Positions 37,190 to 50,947 of a stretch of DNA of 64,000 bases are shown here, in pieces. How positions within the stretch are numbered: the stretch's first letter is position 1; each line of letters begins with the position of its first letter. Below the pieces are notes generated by a model, which had not been told where the DNA came from, made no database searches, and was given only the letters and a program-made list of their open reading frames with translations. Source of the DNA: Camarhynchus parvulus. Lineage: Eukaryota; Chordata; Aves; Passeriformes; Thraupidae. The stretch lies in contig NC_044573.1 in assembly GCF_901933205.1 (NCBI RefSeq), positions 57,724,493 to 57,788,492 on the forward strand, written 5' to 3'. The position numbers and the translations under genes are program-made.

Positions 37190-39063
37190 GGTTTAAGCAA
37201 ACCTGTTTTCAGGGCAGATAATATTTCTATAGTCTAAAAAGTTTTTCTATCACAAAACACAGAGAAATTATCAATCTTGTAAATCTTAAAGGAAAACTAG
37301 AGCAAGTATGTTAATTATTTTTGATTGGCTTCATAGAGAGTTTTACCGCAATTATTTAATTTATTTATACTTTTATACAGAACAAACTAAGTTCAAAATC
37401 TGTGTGACACATTTACAATCTTATTGGGCTTAAAGTCTTTATAATGATGCCCAGTAGATACAGTTAAATTGGTGTTTAATTCTTTCTATTGTGAAAATTG
37501 AAAATTTGAGTTAATAAATATTCATCTGGCTTGGGTGTAAATGTGGTGAAAGAAGGAATGACAGGCAGGAAAAGAAACATGAAGAGACTGACAAAAATGG
37601 AAGGAAAAGGTATATGAAGTGATAATTAAATTGAGGTGAAAAGAGCAGAGATGGTGTTAAATATTAGTAGGCAGAAAAAAGGAAGTGAAAAGCACCCCAA
37701 ATAGTACATAAATGTACTCACACTCCATATGTTCCCCACTCCTGAGAGTGATTTTGGGTGAAACTAATTCCTGGCACTTGGGTGCCACTGCCTGGCCCTA
37801 CTTGCAAAATCCATCTGTATAACACAGGCTGTTTGCTAGCTGTAGCTGTCAAGTTCTTGCTAGCTATTGTTTTTTGCCTATATTCATTCCCTTTCCAGTG
37901 CCATGGTGTGCTTGTAATAACATTTGGTTTAATATGGGAAAGAATTTTTTTTTTATTATGTTCTATCCAGAATAACCAGAGGCAACTAAATCCCAAAGCA
38001 AGTGGGTTAAATCAGTACTGGCTGAATTGGCTGTCAGTATTTTTCTGACAACCATTTTATACCATAACGATAGTGCTACTGAACAACATATGCTAATGAT
38101 CTCTATTTTTCACAATAACACTATCTTTCTATTATTTAAAAGAAAGACAGATTTTTAAAAAATAAATATTGCTTGCCAAGTGCTTAAGTACTTTCATTAA
38201 AAGTTTTCATAAAAAGAGTGATTTGCAAAAGGGACATGCTACTGCCTACTCAAGAGGACAGTGGTGTTTGTGTCCTTGGATGCAAACTAAACCTATGTTC
38301 TGAAAATGTTTCTCTCCATGTTTGTGCCTTAGTTAAAAAACAGATTAATATAATCAATAATCATAGTAGTGCTAAATGCCTAGCACTGAAAAAAACTAGA
38401 GTTCAACAGAAAAAATCCATTTGCTTATACAGCAGATAATGTTTTAGATTAGTCAGATTCTTCCATTTTATTTTGTCAGCAAAAGGGCAGAAAAGCTTTT
38501 TTCTTTTCTGAGATCTTTTCCTTGCATCTCTACTTACAGCTAGAGCCTGCAAGGATTTTCCAGTAAAACTTGATCTGTCCAGTCATCACTATCAAGGCAG
38601 GACTGGAGGAGAGGTCAGGCATGGACTCCTCATCTTCTCTTTTAGACTGGTAGGTTTTAGACTTCTGTATCCAAAAAGAAGCTGAGGGAGCTTCAGAATT
38701 TAAAATTACTGATTTTCAAGAGCAAAGTGGAGATACAGTACTCCAGCTAATACTGATGGAGAAGACGAGGACCGAAAACAGAAACAGGAAATATTGAAAA
38801 GGGCTTCTCATCTGCCCACTGGACAAGGCACTGCCCAGGGCAGGCCCCTCAGAGTCACTGCCGTCCTGGTGTGAGGACAAGCTGTTATGCAGTTTATTTT
38901 ATCAAAGGAGATTCCCATTTCCAGGGAAGCCAGATGATGAAAGTGTCATTCTGCTAAATGTAATTACAAAATATTTTTATACTTCATAACTAATGAAATG
39001 TGAATTTCCTACACATCCAACCAAATGAAGATGTTTACAATGCCCTTTTTTTTTCCTCTCTAC

Positions 39064-39065
39064 AG
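39064..39065 (+). promoter_or_regulatory. Strong splice acceptor 104 bp before TAAR1 start codon
   Basis: A pyrimidine-rich tract ending CCTCTCTACAG sits just upstream of the TAAR1 coding exon. This would let the otherwise intronless coding region receive an upstream untranslated exon, such as 36749-36876. Use in vivo cannot be judged from sequence alone. Confidence 0.35.
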
Positions 39066-39169
39066 CTCTTTCTATCTAGAAAGTAGAAAACCAGTTGTAA
39101 ATGTACCTTAGAATTGGGAAAAACAGTACCTGTGCTACATAGCTACGTGGATTTGAGACCCCAGTAAGG

Positions 39170-40171
39170 ATGCAATTGTGCTGTGAATCCGTAAATGGCT
39201 CTTGCATAAGGAGCAGCTGGTCAAACAGCGTCCGTATTTCCATGTACATCTTCATGGTTTGCATTATTCTGGCTACAGTGGTTGGAAATCTGACCGTTAT
39301 CATCTCAATATCACATTTCAAGCAGCTCCACACGCCTACAAATTTCCTGATAATTTCAATGGCTACGGTAGACTTCCTGCTGGGATTCTTCATCATGCCT
39401 TGCAGCATGGTGCGCTCTGTTGAGCGCTGCTGGTATTTTGGGGAGTTCTTCTGCAAGATCCACTCGAGCATGGACATCATGCTGAGCACAGCTTCTATCT
39501 TCCATCTTTCCTTCATATCCATCGATCGTTACTATTCTGTGTGTGACCCTTTAAGATACAAATCAAAGATAAATACTTTTGTCATCGTGGTCATGGTGTG
39601 TATAAGCTGGATGGTCCCTGCTGCTTTTGGTTTTGGGATGATCTTTCTAGACCTAAATATGAGAGGGGCAGAAAAGATTTATAATCATGTCCACTGTGCA
39701 GGAGGATGCTTTCTCCTTTTTAGTGAAACTTCAGGTATTGTGGCCTCCATAGTGTCTTTTTACATCCCTGGATTTGTTATGCTGTGCATCTATAGGAAAA
39801 TATACTCTGTAGCCAAGAAGCAGGCAAGATCCATCAATGCAATTAGCAGAAAAAAAATGCAATTTGAAATGAAGCATCGCATTTCATTCTGCAGAGAAAG
39901 GAAAGCTGCTAAGACTTTAGGCATCATAATGGGAGTGTTTCTCATCTGCTGGTCTCCATTCTTCTTCTTTACAGCTACCAATCCATTTATGAATTACGTG
40001 ATTTCTCCTGTTCTCATTGATGCTTTGGTTTGGTTTGGCTATTTAAATTCTACACTTAACCCAATTGTTTATGCTTTTTTTTACATGTGGTTTCGCAGGG
40101 CATTAAAGATTATTCTGTTAGGAAAAGTTTTTCAACAGGACTCTTCCAGGACTCATTTGTTCTCAGACTAA
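39170..40171 (+). CDS. TAAR1: Trace amine-associated receptor 1, complete single exon
   Basis: A 333-residue class A seven-helix receptor for trace amines such as phenylethylamine and tyramine, known in mammals to signal through Gs. Visible hallmarks: sequon N9-G-S; N40 (1.50); D68 (2.50) in ATVDFLLG; C95 for the extracellular disulfide; the amine-binding D102 (3.32) followed by S106; DRY at 119-121; CWSP at 260-263 with toggle W261; Y291; and the TAAR fingerprint [16 protein letters not shown] at 293-308. Length and the KQLHTPTN / MATVDFLLG loops fit vertebrate TAAR1 (human 339 residues). The start is chosen because MQLCC precedes the glycosylated N-terminus at the expected distance. The frame is undamaged. 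It is the only TAAR seen here, between the vanins and STX7 as in other amniotes and on the same strand. Confidence 0.96.
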   Translation: MQLCCESVNGSCIRSSWSNSVRISMYIFMVCIILATVVGNLTVIISISHFKQLHTPTNFLIISMATVDFLLGFFIMPCSMVRSVERCWYFGEFFCKIHSSMDIMLSTASIFHLSFISIDRYYSVCDPLRYKSKINTFVIVVMVCISWMVPAAFGFGMIFLDLNMRGAEKIYNHVHCAGGCFLLFSETSGIVASIVSFYIPGFVMLCIYRKIYSVAKKQARSINAISRKKMQFEMKHRISFCRERKAAKTLGIIMGVFLICWSPFFFFTATNPFMNYVISPVLIDALVWFGYLNSTLNPIVYAFFYMWFRRALKIILLGKVFQQDSSRTHLFSD

Positions 40172-41463
40172 TGTGCTTTAAATGGTTGGATGCATGGCTT
40201 TGAACTTTTGCCTGGAGGCTGAACTCCCAGATGTAAGAGCTGGGAAGGAAGGAAATTTCTCCCAAAATTTGTTTGCCTATTTACCACATATAGTTCAAGC
40301 AGATAAGCAACCACTGTGCTTTACGTATTCTTTCATTACAGATTGGGTTTTTTTGGTGATGTTTTGATTATACCTATTTATTTCCAATGCACAGAAGAGC
40401 AAGAGCTCCATTTAAAAAACTTATAGCAGTTTATATCCCGGATCTTCATAATTAAAAAAATATTCTGACACAACAGATTAATTTCTTGAACAAGTATGTT
40501 TATAATACAATATTTATGTTCATTTGTGTTCTCCTCTAGAAGGAGCAGAGAAACCTTTTCCTTTGGATTTCTTGGCATCTTTGGCTAATAACCCAAAGCT
40601 CTCTAAGTTTTGTCTTTCCCCTTCCACATGTGTGCAGAGCTCAAAACAGACCAATAACCAGCCATACCCTCACACTCCATGGAGGGAAGGTGAGACAGAG
40701 AAAGGTTGTGCTGCTCTTTCTGTTTCCATTTCAACTAGTACTTGTCACTTATGAGTTTGCCACTTAAAGGCTTTGAAGCTTAATGAGATCAAAGCATGCT
40801 TAACAAGATCAAAGACAAGGAAAAAATATGAAGTTTGAAGTGAAAAGCAATTGCAAAAAAGTTGCATTGCACCCAAGAATGACAGAAAATGATATGATTG
40901 TTTAGATGTAAAACATTATTTGCTATGTTGCATCTTAGAGACCTTTTTTTTAGCTTGGACATGTTATTTTGTCTCATGGCAATGCTGTAAGAGCTTTCAA
41001 GGAAAGCATATAGAGAATTGTGAAGAAATCCTGTGGTTGAACTCAGCTGAATCATGAAGGAACAGCATTGGGAGTGGGCAGGAAATGATCAGTATCTGAG
41101 AAAAGACCATGGAGAGAAATTGATGACTCTGTACTAAAATAAGAGCTACACTCAGCAGTATGTCCTCCATTCATGTTCCTTGTAAAAGTGCATCATATCT
41201 GTATCTTGTCTTTGTTTTGTGTGCTTTATGGAGTACTGAAGCACTCTATGCTGAAAAGATTGAAAGTTGAATGATGATACATTTCAGCAGGGCAAAGTAT
41301 CAGGATCTGAAATTGTGTATATTACTGTTTCATTGCCATCTCGTAAAGTTTGCCCTCCTAAAAATGACATAAAAAGGAGCAATGAAATGTATGCCACATC
41401 AGTGCTTCTACTATGGATCCTTTCTAATGACAATATGACTACTTTAATACTTAATCTCACAAA

Positions 41464-41469
41464 AATAAA
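41464..41469 (+). terminator. Candidate TAAR1 polyadenylation signal
   Basis: AATAAA lies about 1.3 kb after the TAAR1 stop, with another AATAAA near 41592. Which one, if either, ends the transcript cannot be decided here. Confidence 0.3.
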
Positions 41470-44400
41470 GCAAGATAATTTTTTAAAATCTCTCTCTGAT
41501 AAATAATGGGTAATTATTTTCTTCCTTCATCTTCAGTGAGTCTGGCCCTGCTGTAGTTAACATTCTCACCCTCACAGTGTTACTTTCTGAAATAAAATGT
41601 GTGATCACTTGGACACTTTGATCTCTCTTGAAGTAACAATTTCAGAAGTGCTGCCAGGTGATACCTCCTTTTGTCTGGTCATAATTTAGATTGAAGGAAA
41701 GATAGATCCTCTATGACAAATGCAATCTAAGGCATTTTAAAGTATATTTAGTAAGATCAGCACAAGTTAATGCAGTCCCTTCAGGAAGTTAACGAAGCTG
41801 TTTCTTTCCCTTTCTTTATAACCCTATCTCCCTGAAAATCTGGAAATATTACTGTGTTTCCAGACAATTCCAGCTGCACCAGAGCTTACAGTTGGTAATT
41901 TTCTTTTCATAACTTGTTGTAGTATCTCTCAGACATTGTTTTCTGGTTGCAGGAGGAGTTTATGAACAAGTAGGATCCCAACTTGTTTGTAGGGCAGGCT
42001 GTAGTTCAAATAGAGCATGTGCCTGAAGACAGTGCCTGAACCCAACTGCAAAGCTATTTCTTAATAAACCATAGAAACCAGAGTCAGATTCCTGAAATGA
42101 GAAAAATTGCTGATAAAGACAGTCTAATAGGTAGTGCAAAAGCCATGCATGCAAGTAAAGCAAATTAAGGAATTAATCACTACTTCCCACCCACAAAGCA
42201 GATCTAGATTAATTTCAAGGAAAGCATGTAATGGTTATTTGGGGAAAAACCATTGTAACTCCCAACACTCCAGTTCCTCCTTCTTCCCCCAAGGTTTTTA
42301 TTGCTGAGCACATCATATGGTGTGGAGTATCTCTCTGGTCAGCTGGGTTCAGACGTCCCCTCCCAAACTGTTGTGCACCCCCGGGCTACTCAAAGAGAAG
42401 GCCTTAATATTGTGCAAGCACGGCTCAGTCTTAGCTTAAATGGGGATTGTTTGTGTGTTTTCAACACTACTTTCATCACAAATCCAAAACACAACACCAC
42501 ACAAACTACTAAAAAGAAAATTAACCATTTCCCAGCCAAAACCAGTAGAGAGGGCATCAAAACATTGTGGCTACGTAAGACCCTTACTTAGTGTAAGGGG
42601 AAATAGTAAAAGAAATTTTCAGTGTACAGATGAAAAACTGTCTGGGCAAGGCAGTCTAGCCAAGGTGTCACCAATATTTATTCTCTGCAGAAGAAGGTGT
42701 TTCCACATACAGATTGCTGGTATGCTTCACCTATCCCTAGAAGGGTGTCTTCTTTGTTCTTAATAAACTAAAATATAAGCCAGCTTTGTGCATGGCCCAA
42801 GTCAGAAAATTTCAGAAATACCTTTTTCCTCTGGTGTCCTCTTACCTAAAGGTGGCACTTTCCCAAAGAGCCTCCTTGCATTCTATTTACAGAGAGCCTT
42901 GTCTGGCACAGTGACTGTAATGAAGTCCCAGGTTACTTTCTCTCATTATCTCTAATCACAGACTGGATAAGGCTATTTCCCAGCAGGAGGGTGATGTGCA
43001 AATTAGATGTGTTAATGAGGCCACAGGGACTCTATTTGAACCCAAGACATGAATAAATTAGGAAAGCATAAAATACCTGATGCTGTTGTCCAAATCAGAT
43101 TATGAGTTAGGTCTGGTGGAGCAGAATACACCTTACTGCAGTCTCAAAGGATCATAGTGCAAATGGAGTGCAAAGGGTATTGTCAAATTCCCTATCAACA
43201 CATTTAATTTGTGACCGTGGTAAACACTTTCCAGATGGCTACCTTTTGCAAAACAAATTATTCCCCTGTGGGTGATTTCAAATATTTTAACTTCTGCACA
43301 AACTTGTGCAAAGCGATTATTCCAGAAAGGCTCTGTTTCGCCAGTAAACTTTCATCTGTTCCTTTTGTCACCAGTGAGGACCATTTGCAATGTCACCTTC
43401 TTTCCACACTTTGTACAAAACTGGGCAGCAACTTTCAGAGTCCTGAACTGCTGCCTGTATCCTGCCTTAGTGTCTCAAGTTTTGATGTAGCACCTCACGG
43501 ATGGTGGTGCCTCCTGTGTCAAACTCTCATGGTCCATCAGATACCAGAGGCAGGAGGATGGGAAAAGAGGATTGAAAAAGAGGAGAAGCACCAACTGTCC
43601 AAGCAGGACCCTTCCAGAAACCTCAGAAAGGAAAGAGTCACTCCAATATGGAGTATTTTAAACTCCTAGATAAAAAATATTAGTGCAGTCTTCAAACAGA
43701 AAAAATGAGCTGTCAAAATGTGTAAATATTGCTAAGTGTATGGCTTTTCTTAAATCATTAACTCATCTAGGCAGTGCGCACTGTGCACTCTCTGTCCTCT
43801 ACAATGCATTAATATCCATTCAACGAGGGAGAAAATACTGGATGCAGTCAAACATTAGACACAATATTCTATGACATTCTATTTCTGCAGATTTTCTGAT
43901 CATCTTCATTATCTGTGATGCTACTTCCATACATTGCACTTGAAGACTTAATTCAGAAAAAAAACTATGTCTGCCTGTAAGCACTTTTTGACTAATCTGT
44001 TTTCATTAGACAAAGACTAAAGTTTATTAACTTCTATGATGAAATTACTGGTCTGGTAGATAAAGGAAAAGCCCTTGTTATTATCTAAAATTATTATCCC
44101 TTCTGTTAGTTGCATGTGCTACATAAATGTTAGGTGTCTAAGTCTCTAAAAAAACATTTAGGTATTTCTGAAAGCTCTTGTAAGTATTAAATGTCTAGCC
44201 GGTGACACAAATGCAATTGGAGATATTTAAGTAATGATAAAATTACTTCATTAATATACAGCATAAATAATTCAGAGTCAACCCTGTACATTATATTTCC
44301 TACAGTGACAACTTTTTTCCTAGACAGCACATCTTCAGGGAATAATATTGACCTGTCTGTGAGGTTTCAGTGTGTCACGTCCTTCTGTGTGTTCAAGGTA

Positions 44401-45387
44401 TGCCCTTGGATGTTAAAGGAGCATTAGCTAGTTTTGCTAAACAATTTGCAACCTGTCAGTAGGTCTTTAGTACTTCTTCTGGCCAAGGGCTCTTACAGAT
44501 CTGTCAGATGATGTAATTTGGCTCTAGAATGACTTTGTGGCATTCCATGTTGTTCTCCCTGCTATTAAGCTTGATGCTGCTGCTAAACTAGCTGCTAAAA
44601 AATACCCCACTGCTTGGCAGAAAACCTATTGCATCAGAATAAAAGTTTTGGGGTTTTTTTTCCTGTGGACCACACCTGCTGGTACACAGGGGAGCAAAAG
44701 TGTCTGTGTCAATTTTTTTTATTTTGGTGGGTTTCTTTGGGAGGTTGGGTTTTTTTTTTCCCTGAAAAATATTATCATACATTAATCTATTTTTTCACAC
44801 TACACAGTGGACTGTTTTAGAAGAATTCTGGTCTTTATCAAATACAGACAGTGTTCTTATTCCTCAGGGAATCAGCCAGGATGTTTAGGATGTCTTGATT
44901 CCAGTAAGAATTGACGTTGCCCTCAGAGGAAGGACAATTCTGGTTTCAGAAGGACGTTCAAGCTTCCACATCCAGGCAAGGGCCTCAGTCTAGGAGCACT
45001 TTCATGGTCCTTTTCTTTTCTGGTACATCCAAGTTTGAACATACAGGACAGCCAGATGTGATTAAGAGTATCCCACCCACAAAATCTGCCCTCAGCCTCC
45101 CTGTTGCAATGCCTCAAACAGCAACATTTAGAGTTCTCTTCAAAGACAATGATTTTTATTCAGAAAAGTGCTATATTTTTACCCTCAAATGATTTGCAGA
45201 TCAGGAACTCACAGGTATTTCTGCAGCGCCTGCCTGTGGTCAGAATAGTTAAATTCTGTTTTATTATTTTAATCTTTTCTGTCACAGCCTAAACATTCAG
45301 GAAGGATTTCCTACCCTCTTGTGGAGTCCACAGGCAAAAACAGCTCTAACAAAAAGTGTCAGCAACACATTATATTAAGATAGTGGC

Positions 45388-45407
45388 AAAAAAAAAAAAA
45401 AAAAAAA
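45388..45407. repeat. Poly(A) tract, 20 A
   Basis: An uninterrupted A run. No retrocopy body is recognisable next to it. Confidence 0.9.
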
Positions 45408-45995
45408 GCAAAATCTTTGAGTTGCAAAAACACCATCTAAAAACTTCAAGAAATAGACTGGTTTAATTTTTGCAAGCTCTGTGTTGATCTTCCAGCATAA
45501 AGTTTCAAAATTAATTCTTCAAAATTTAAATTAAAAATTTTGTTTACAGGCATTAATTTTTCTCTCAAAACTAAAATATGCCAAAGAAGTCAGATAAGTT
45601 CAGGTAAATTAGTGCTTAATAGCATCCATTTTTCAGCTACAATGCTTTTTAACAAAAAAACCCTACAACATTTAATCAGCTTTAGTGAAAATTAGGTAAA
45701 TGAGGGTAACTGTTTCAAGAAATTCCTGACAAATGGGCATATACAGCTTTAACAGTAATACATTACAGTAATTTATTTGTTGTTCTGTTTACAGAACCTA
45801 ATCAAATTGTCTTCTTTCTGGATCAGTTGCGTGTCAGCTTTAATGGCTGCAACAGAAACAGAGCTGAAGCATTACAGCAAACACTGACATTAGAAAGGAT
45901 GTGCAGTTTCTCAAAAGACAGCCATGAATATTTTTAGCTGTATATAAACCAAGAACTTTCCAGTTTTTCCTGTAAGAAAGGAAGAATGTTTTCAC

Positions 45996-46033
45996 TTTTA
46001 TTTTTAATTACCCATTTTATTTTTAATTGCCCA
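45996..46033. repeat. Tandem duplication, two 19 bp units
   Basis: TTTTATTTTTAATTACCCA is followed directly by a copy with one mismatch (A to G). This is a simple local duplication in intergenic DNA. Confidence 0.85.
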
Positions 46034-49000
46034 TTTCCACCAAAATGCAGAATGGAGAAAAAAGACTCAAAGAAGGGATTGTGTACTAAAGGACATCTTT
46101 TTCCGTAAAATACTTTCGCCAAGAGATCTTTTTCTTCAATGTGTAAGTAAGTATTTTTTAAATCTGTTTTTCTTCCTCTGGACTGACTGTGTTGCAATAC
46201 TTTGTTGAATACCTCAAGTTGCCAACTCATTACTTCATCCAGGCTCTGGAGCTCACATCTGGTGTAGTATTGGTCTGAGTTCGTTAAGATTTCAGGGCCT
46301 AGAAATGCAAATTGTGGGCTTTGCCCTGTGCTACATGCATATACAGGTGTAGAACCATCCTGTCCAAAATGGTGGGAAATATATCTGTGAGTGCTTCAAT
46401 CCATCATCTCTAGAAATTCACTCTCCCAGCAAGAGAGTGAATTCTGGTCTGCTCCATGGTCAAAACTGACATTTCCCCAGTGTCACACTGTGGCCCACAG
46501 CACAGCCAGCTCCATGAAATCATGCCAGTACCTTGGGGCTCCCTCCTACAAACCCTGCACATCTTGTGATGCAGTTGTGTGTAGCACCTCACCTTCCTCT
46601 TGGATTTCTCTCTCTTGACACTAATTATACCATCTTCCATCCATTTCCTTAGATCACCAGAATCACCATCCCCGTGAAAGAAGCAATTTTCTCAGATAGA
46701 TTTTCAATTTTATTCTTGTTTACCTTTAGCTTGGTTTTCTCAGGGTTAAATACTAGCTGACTTGTGCAATTTTGGTTTGGCTTTTTTGCTGTTGTTGTTG
46801 GTTCAATGGTTGGGTTTTTTGTCGTTCTTGACTACTTTTCTCCAATAGTTGATATTTTTGCTAACTTCTCAGCACCTAAGGACTTGTTCAATGACACCTT
46901 CTGGATGGATTATTTCAGTTCTGCCTACAGGTCTATAATTTATGCTATATCATTTGATTAAGAACATTTTGAAAATAGTCACTGCAGTTGCAATACTCAG
47001 ACTACTATTTTCAGTGTACTCTACTGCCTTCCAGTTCTATTCTTTATAAATTAATTAGCAAGTCCTGGAATTCCTTTCAGAAAACTTTGCAAATACTTAT
47101 ATAGGTTCCTTTATCTTTTTGGTATTTGCATTTACTGTCACATACAGTAACAGGTAACCTATGAGTGGACGTAGATCCAGCAAGACAATACAATAACCTA
47201 AGAAATGTTGTGCCAGATTCTGGGAAATGACCCAGCACACTGAAACATGTACAGGATACATTATCCAGATTCTCTGCTGTGTGTACACTGTCACAAGTTA
47301 CATGGCCAAGACATTGGAAAACCTTTGTATCCATGAGTCAGTGGAAGCACTCATGCTTAAACCACAGGAGGTAGTTATTTAGATATCATTGTCTGAAAAT
47401 TAGCACCCTAGTTACACCAATCTTTCCAAATGAGTAGGGGATGAGAACAGAGCTAAAACTTTTTCCAACTGAAAACACTCCCATCATTTTTACCTACTCA
47501 CAGGACTGCAGACACAGTAAACCAATCTCAGCCTGATTTTATAAAAGTAATTTTTCATTCTGTAGCTGAAAAATATTTTAAATGTGGGTTTATTTACAGT
47601 ATGATAGCCTACTTTTGGAAAAATTGCCTGCCTTTCCATGTGCTACACTGCATTCCTTATGAAAATAAGTTATCATTTAGGAAGGTGGGTACATTCCCTC
47701 AGGGAAATTAAAGGTTAGATTTTTCAGCAAGGGAATAAATGAAATATAAATAAAAACCATATAATATTTGTTAAAGATTGCATGAGCAAAACTTCAGTGA
47801 TGTCTCCCCAGTGGTCACTGCACTGCACCCCTTTCCACAGACTGGACACCACAGTGATGGCTGGGTGCTGTTATGCAGCTATTTTAGTGTGTGAGTACAG
47901 ATGGAAGATGACACTATTTGGTGATGTAAAACATTATGGTGCATCGGGTTTTTCTAATTTTATGGGCTGATAATTTTTTTTTTTATTTCTCGCTGTGACA
48001 ATTTAGCAGAAATCAGTATCTCATTCAAGCAACATGAGTTGCAACAGTGCAACATGGCCCACTCAGAAAGGAGGAAAATGTGTTTCTACAGACTTTGAAA
48101 ATTATGTTTAAAGTCTATGGAGCAGTCCTGGATGAGAGCATCACCTCTAATCCTGCAGATTCATCACTGGGCAAGCAGGGAAGGAATTGCAGGCAATTAT
48201 ATTGGCCATTTCTGCTTCCTTTGGTGGAAATTGCAGGTCGTGCATGGTATCTGCACAGCCTGGGACCGGCAGTCTGGCTGCAGATCAGAGTGGTGCCTGG
48301 AACCAGCAGAACATGGGGGTTGTGGAGGTCTGCTTTGACCTGGCTTGCTCTCTCCTACCCTTTGCCCAGGCCAGTTCAGACACCTCAGCCCTTTTTGTAC
48401 CACTAATATATTGCTCAGTGTGAAAAGGCAGCTTTAGATGGGCCATATTCAGGTGGTTGAAGGTCATTTGGTGTTTTCCACAGGCTGGACTAATTGGCGG
48501 CTTGTATTTCAGTATATTAATTAATTCTTCATTTATTTTGTTCTGCCTGTGCTGTGAAGCACACCACCTTACCCTCCCCTCTCCCTTCCTTTTCTATCAG
48601 CTTAAAATAGCCTAAGTTTCTAATTTTTCTTCTGAAATGTGAATTAACAAGTCCTGGTAACACCTTGCTTGTTTTGGTTAGATTATTCCCAGATGACTTG
48701 TGCTTTGCTCACTGCAAACAACAGCAAAGGGAATTGGCAACTCTGGAGAAGGGCTGTATTGGTTGTACCTGAAGAACTCCTGTGCAGTTTAGGGATTACT
48801 TTTAACACCTCTTATTAATTGTTCTGCAGGGAACTGCAGAAGGTCTTCTGCATTGACCCAAAGACTGTCACATTCAAGTATTCAGCTCTTTTCTATGTGT
48901 GTTTTGACATTGACTGTCAATATTTTGCAATTTCTCTACTGCATCAATAATCACTAAAAACTGTACTTTGGGATCACAATCAGAAAAAAAAGTTTGGACA

Positions 49001-50610
49001 GAAAAAATTATGAAAAATAATGTTTTGAATATGATGAACTATTGGTATTTTTCATTTTATATGAGATAAATATCTGCAAATTTTCTTAAATGAAAAAAAG
49101 AGAAAAAGGATAACAAGATCAATAAATTGAAAGAAAGAACATTTTCTTTGGTATTGAGACAATCCTAGAGTGAAGTAAATATACGAGTTGTTAATTTCAA
49201 AGATACGAGACAAATATCTTTTTATAGACTTTATGAACTAAATTGTCCTTTTTTAAAATCCTTCTCTACAGTTGACTAATCTGGACAAAGATGCTACAAT
49301 TAGAGAAAGCAGTGATTTCTTTTCTCTCCATATTCACTTTTAACATGGTTTTAGTTGCTTACAGAGGTACTGCTTCTAAAGCTGATCATATAGCTGTGTC
49401 CTACATGAGCAGATCAACAGATCAATATAACTAAAACCAGGAAAACATAAAAGCAAAAGTTACATAGAAATAGGATGCAGCAAGCAGAGGAATTTACTGC
49501 AAGTGCTTTAGACTAGAATTTTCCAGCTGAAAAGCTTAGGGTCAAATCTTTACATTTGTACAAGAAATATGAAATTACATACCATATCCTATGGGGACCC
49601 CCTGTCTGGGAGATGGGGTGTGCTACACCTAGGAGGATCTTAAAAGGAACTGAGGGATTATTTACTCTACACACATCCCCACCACTCTGCATTAATGATA
49701 AAACACTCAACCAACTTCTTCAGAGGTGGTCACTACTCACGACTAAGGGAGAGCAAAAGCCAGCACTATGGGCTGTAATACATGTGATAGACAATTTGAG
49801 ATATGAGTGTTCTAGCTCTGTGTAGGTCATTTCAGTAAGCCCAGAGCTTTCTCAAACTGTTATATTCAATTTAAAGATCCCAGACTGGCTCTTTTGGTAG
49901 CTGTAAGGAAAAAATTTCACAGCAAAGGGGCACCGACAATGGCCCTTTTAGAAAATCAATAATCCTCTGAAATTGTCTTCTTCTATTTTAAGAAACTGAG
50001 ATTCAGATGTTACTTGGAGGTATTTAGATCTTAGAGGTTATGTGTGGCAGTTTCAATAAAAAAAGACACTGGCTAGGCCTGACTTCACTGCAGATTGAAC
50101 CATATCAGATAGCTCACTCATCCTATTTTTTTGGGTTTGCCTATGGATTGCTGGGCTGCATAGCACATTCAACAAAAGTTCAGTTTGAGACCAAACCCAG
50201 AAATTTCGTCTGAAGAAGGAAGAGAAGGAACAGTACGATGGGCATCTTTAAATTTTGTGATAGCATTCTTAACATTGTAAGTTAATACATCATAAAAATC
50301 TCTACTTGTTCCAAATTAGAAAGATGTGAATTGTCATTATTTCACTCTTCTCTTAATTGTGAACTGGTCACTTTTTCCATGATCAGATGAGAAGAGAGGG
50401 GGAAAAGTACAAATGCTAGAAGAAAAAAAAACAGCTGTAGGAGGCATGCAGCTAACAGCAAGAGACCAGCAGATGTCTGACAGCCTGTTGAAAAGTGTTA
50501 AGTTTTTCACAACGTGCAGCAGGCAATTGAATCAGGCCCTACATATGTAAGAACTAGAAAAAGGAATAGCACAGTAGACATTCCACAGGACATCAGTGCA
50601 ATACAGTGAT

Positions 50611-50947
50611 TGTTGTAGCTACTACAGGTTGTAGCTATATTGCAAGAGTTCTACTGTCATTACATTACAAGGGTTCCATATTGCTAGAATTTCATACCTC
50701 CTTGATATTTCTTGTAAGCAGCCCCTCTAGGTACTGACTCTTCCTTGTCCTCACAGCAGCCAACTGAGTCCAGTTCCCCCTAACCAACCAATCCACTCTT
50801 TTATAACACTCTTCTGATTGGTTACAGGTGTGGCATGTTAATATCAGGCCTGCTCCTAATACTTAATAATTGGCTCAGCTGCAACTCTTTAGGGGGTAAG
50901 ATTACATTCTATACCACCTTTATTTACTTATATTCTATTCCCCTACA
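50611..50947 (-). mobile_element. Solo LTR related to the vanin-intron LTRs
   Basis: Read on the minus strand it begins TGTAGGGGAATAGAAT, contains GCAGGCCTG, an ACACCTGTAACCAATCAGAAGAG stretch and a TATAAAAGAGTGG box, and ends in ACAACA. These match the internal order of the LTRs at 9237-9492 and 23157-23430, at lower identity and with an extra segment near its 3' end. It is the only copy of the three with an intact TATAAAA. No clear target duplication was found; limits are approximate. Confidence 0.65.

Larger units (their letters stand above)
41600..50610. other. Gene-poor intergenic region after TAAR1
   Basis: About 9 kb with no recognised gene. In particular, no seven-helix receptor fragment or TAAR fingerprint was seen on either strand. 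The longest frame (43211-43669, 152 residues) has no recognisable domain. An (A)20 run lies at 45388-45407 and a 2 x 19 bp tandem at 45996-46033. Confidence 0.6.

Noticed and set aside
43211..43669. 152-residue frame
   Set aside because: No recognisable motif, and another frame overlaps it. The length is within what AT-rich intergenic DNA can give by chance.
49556..49825. 89-residue frame with a retroviral look
   Set aside because: The resemblance was only an impression. There is no neighbouring viral gene, LTR pair or definable motif to support it.
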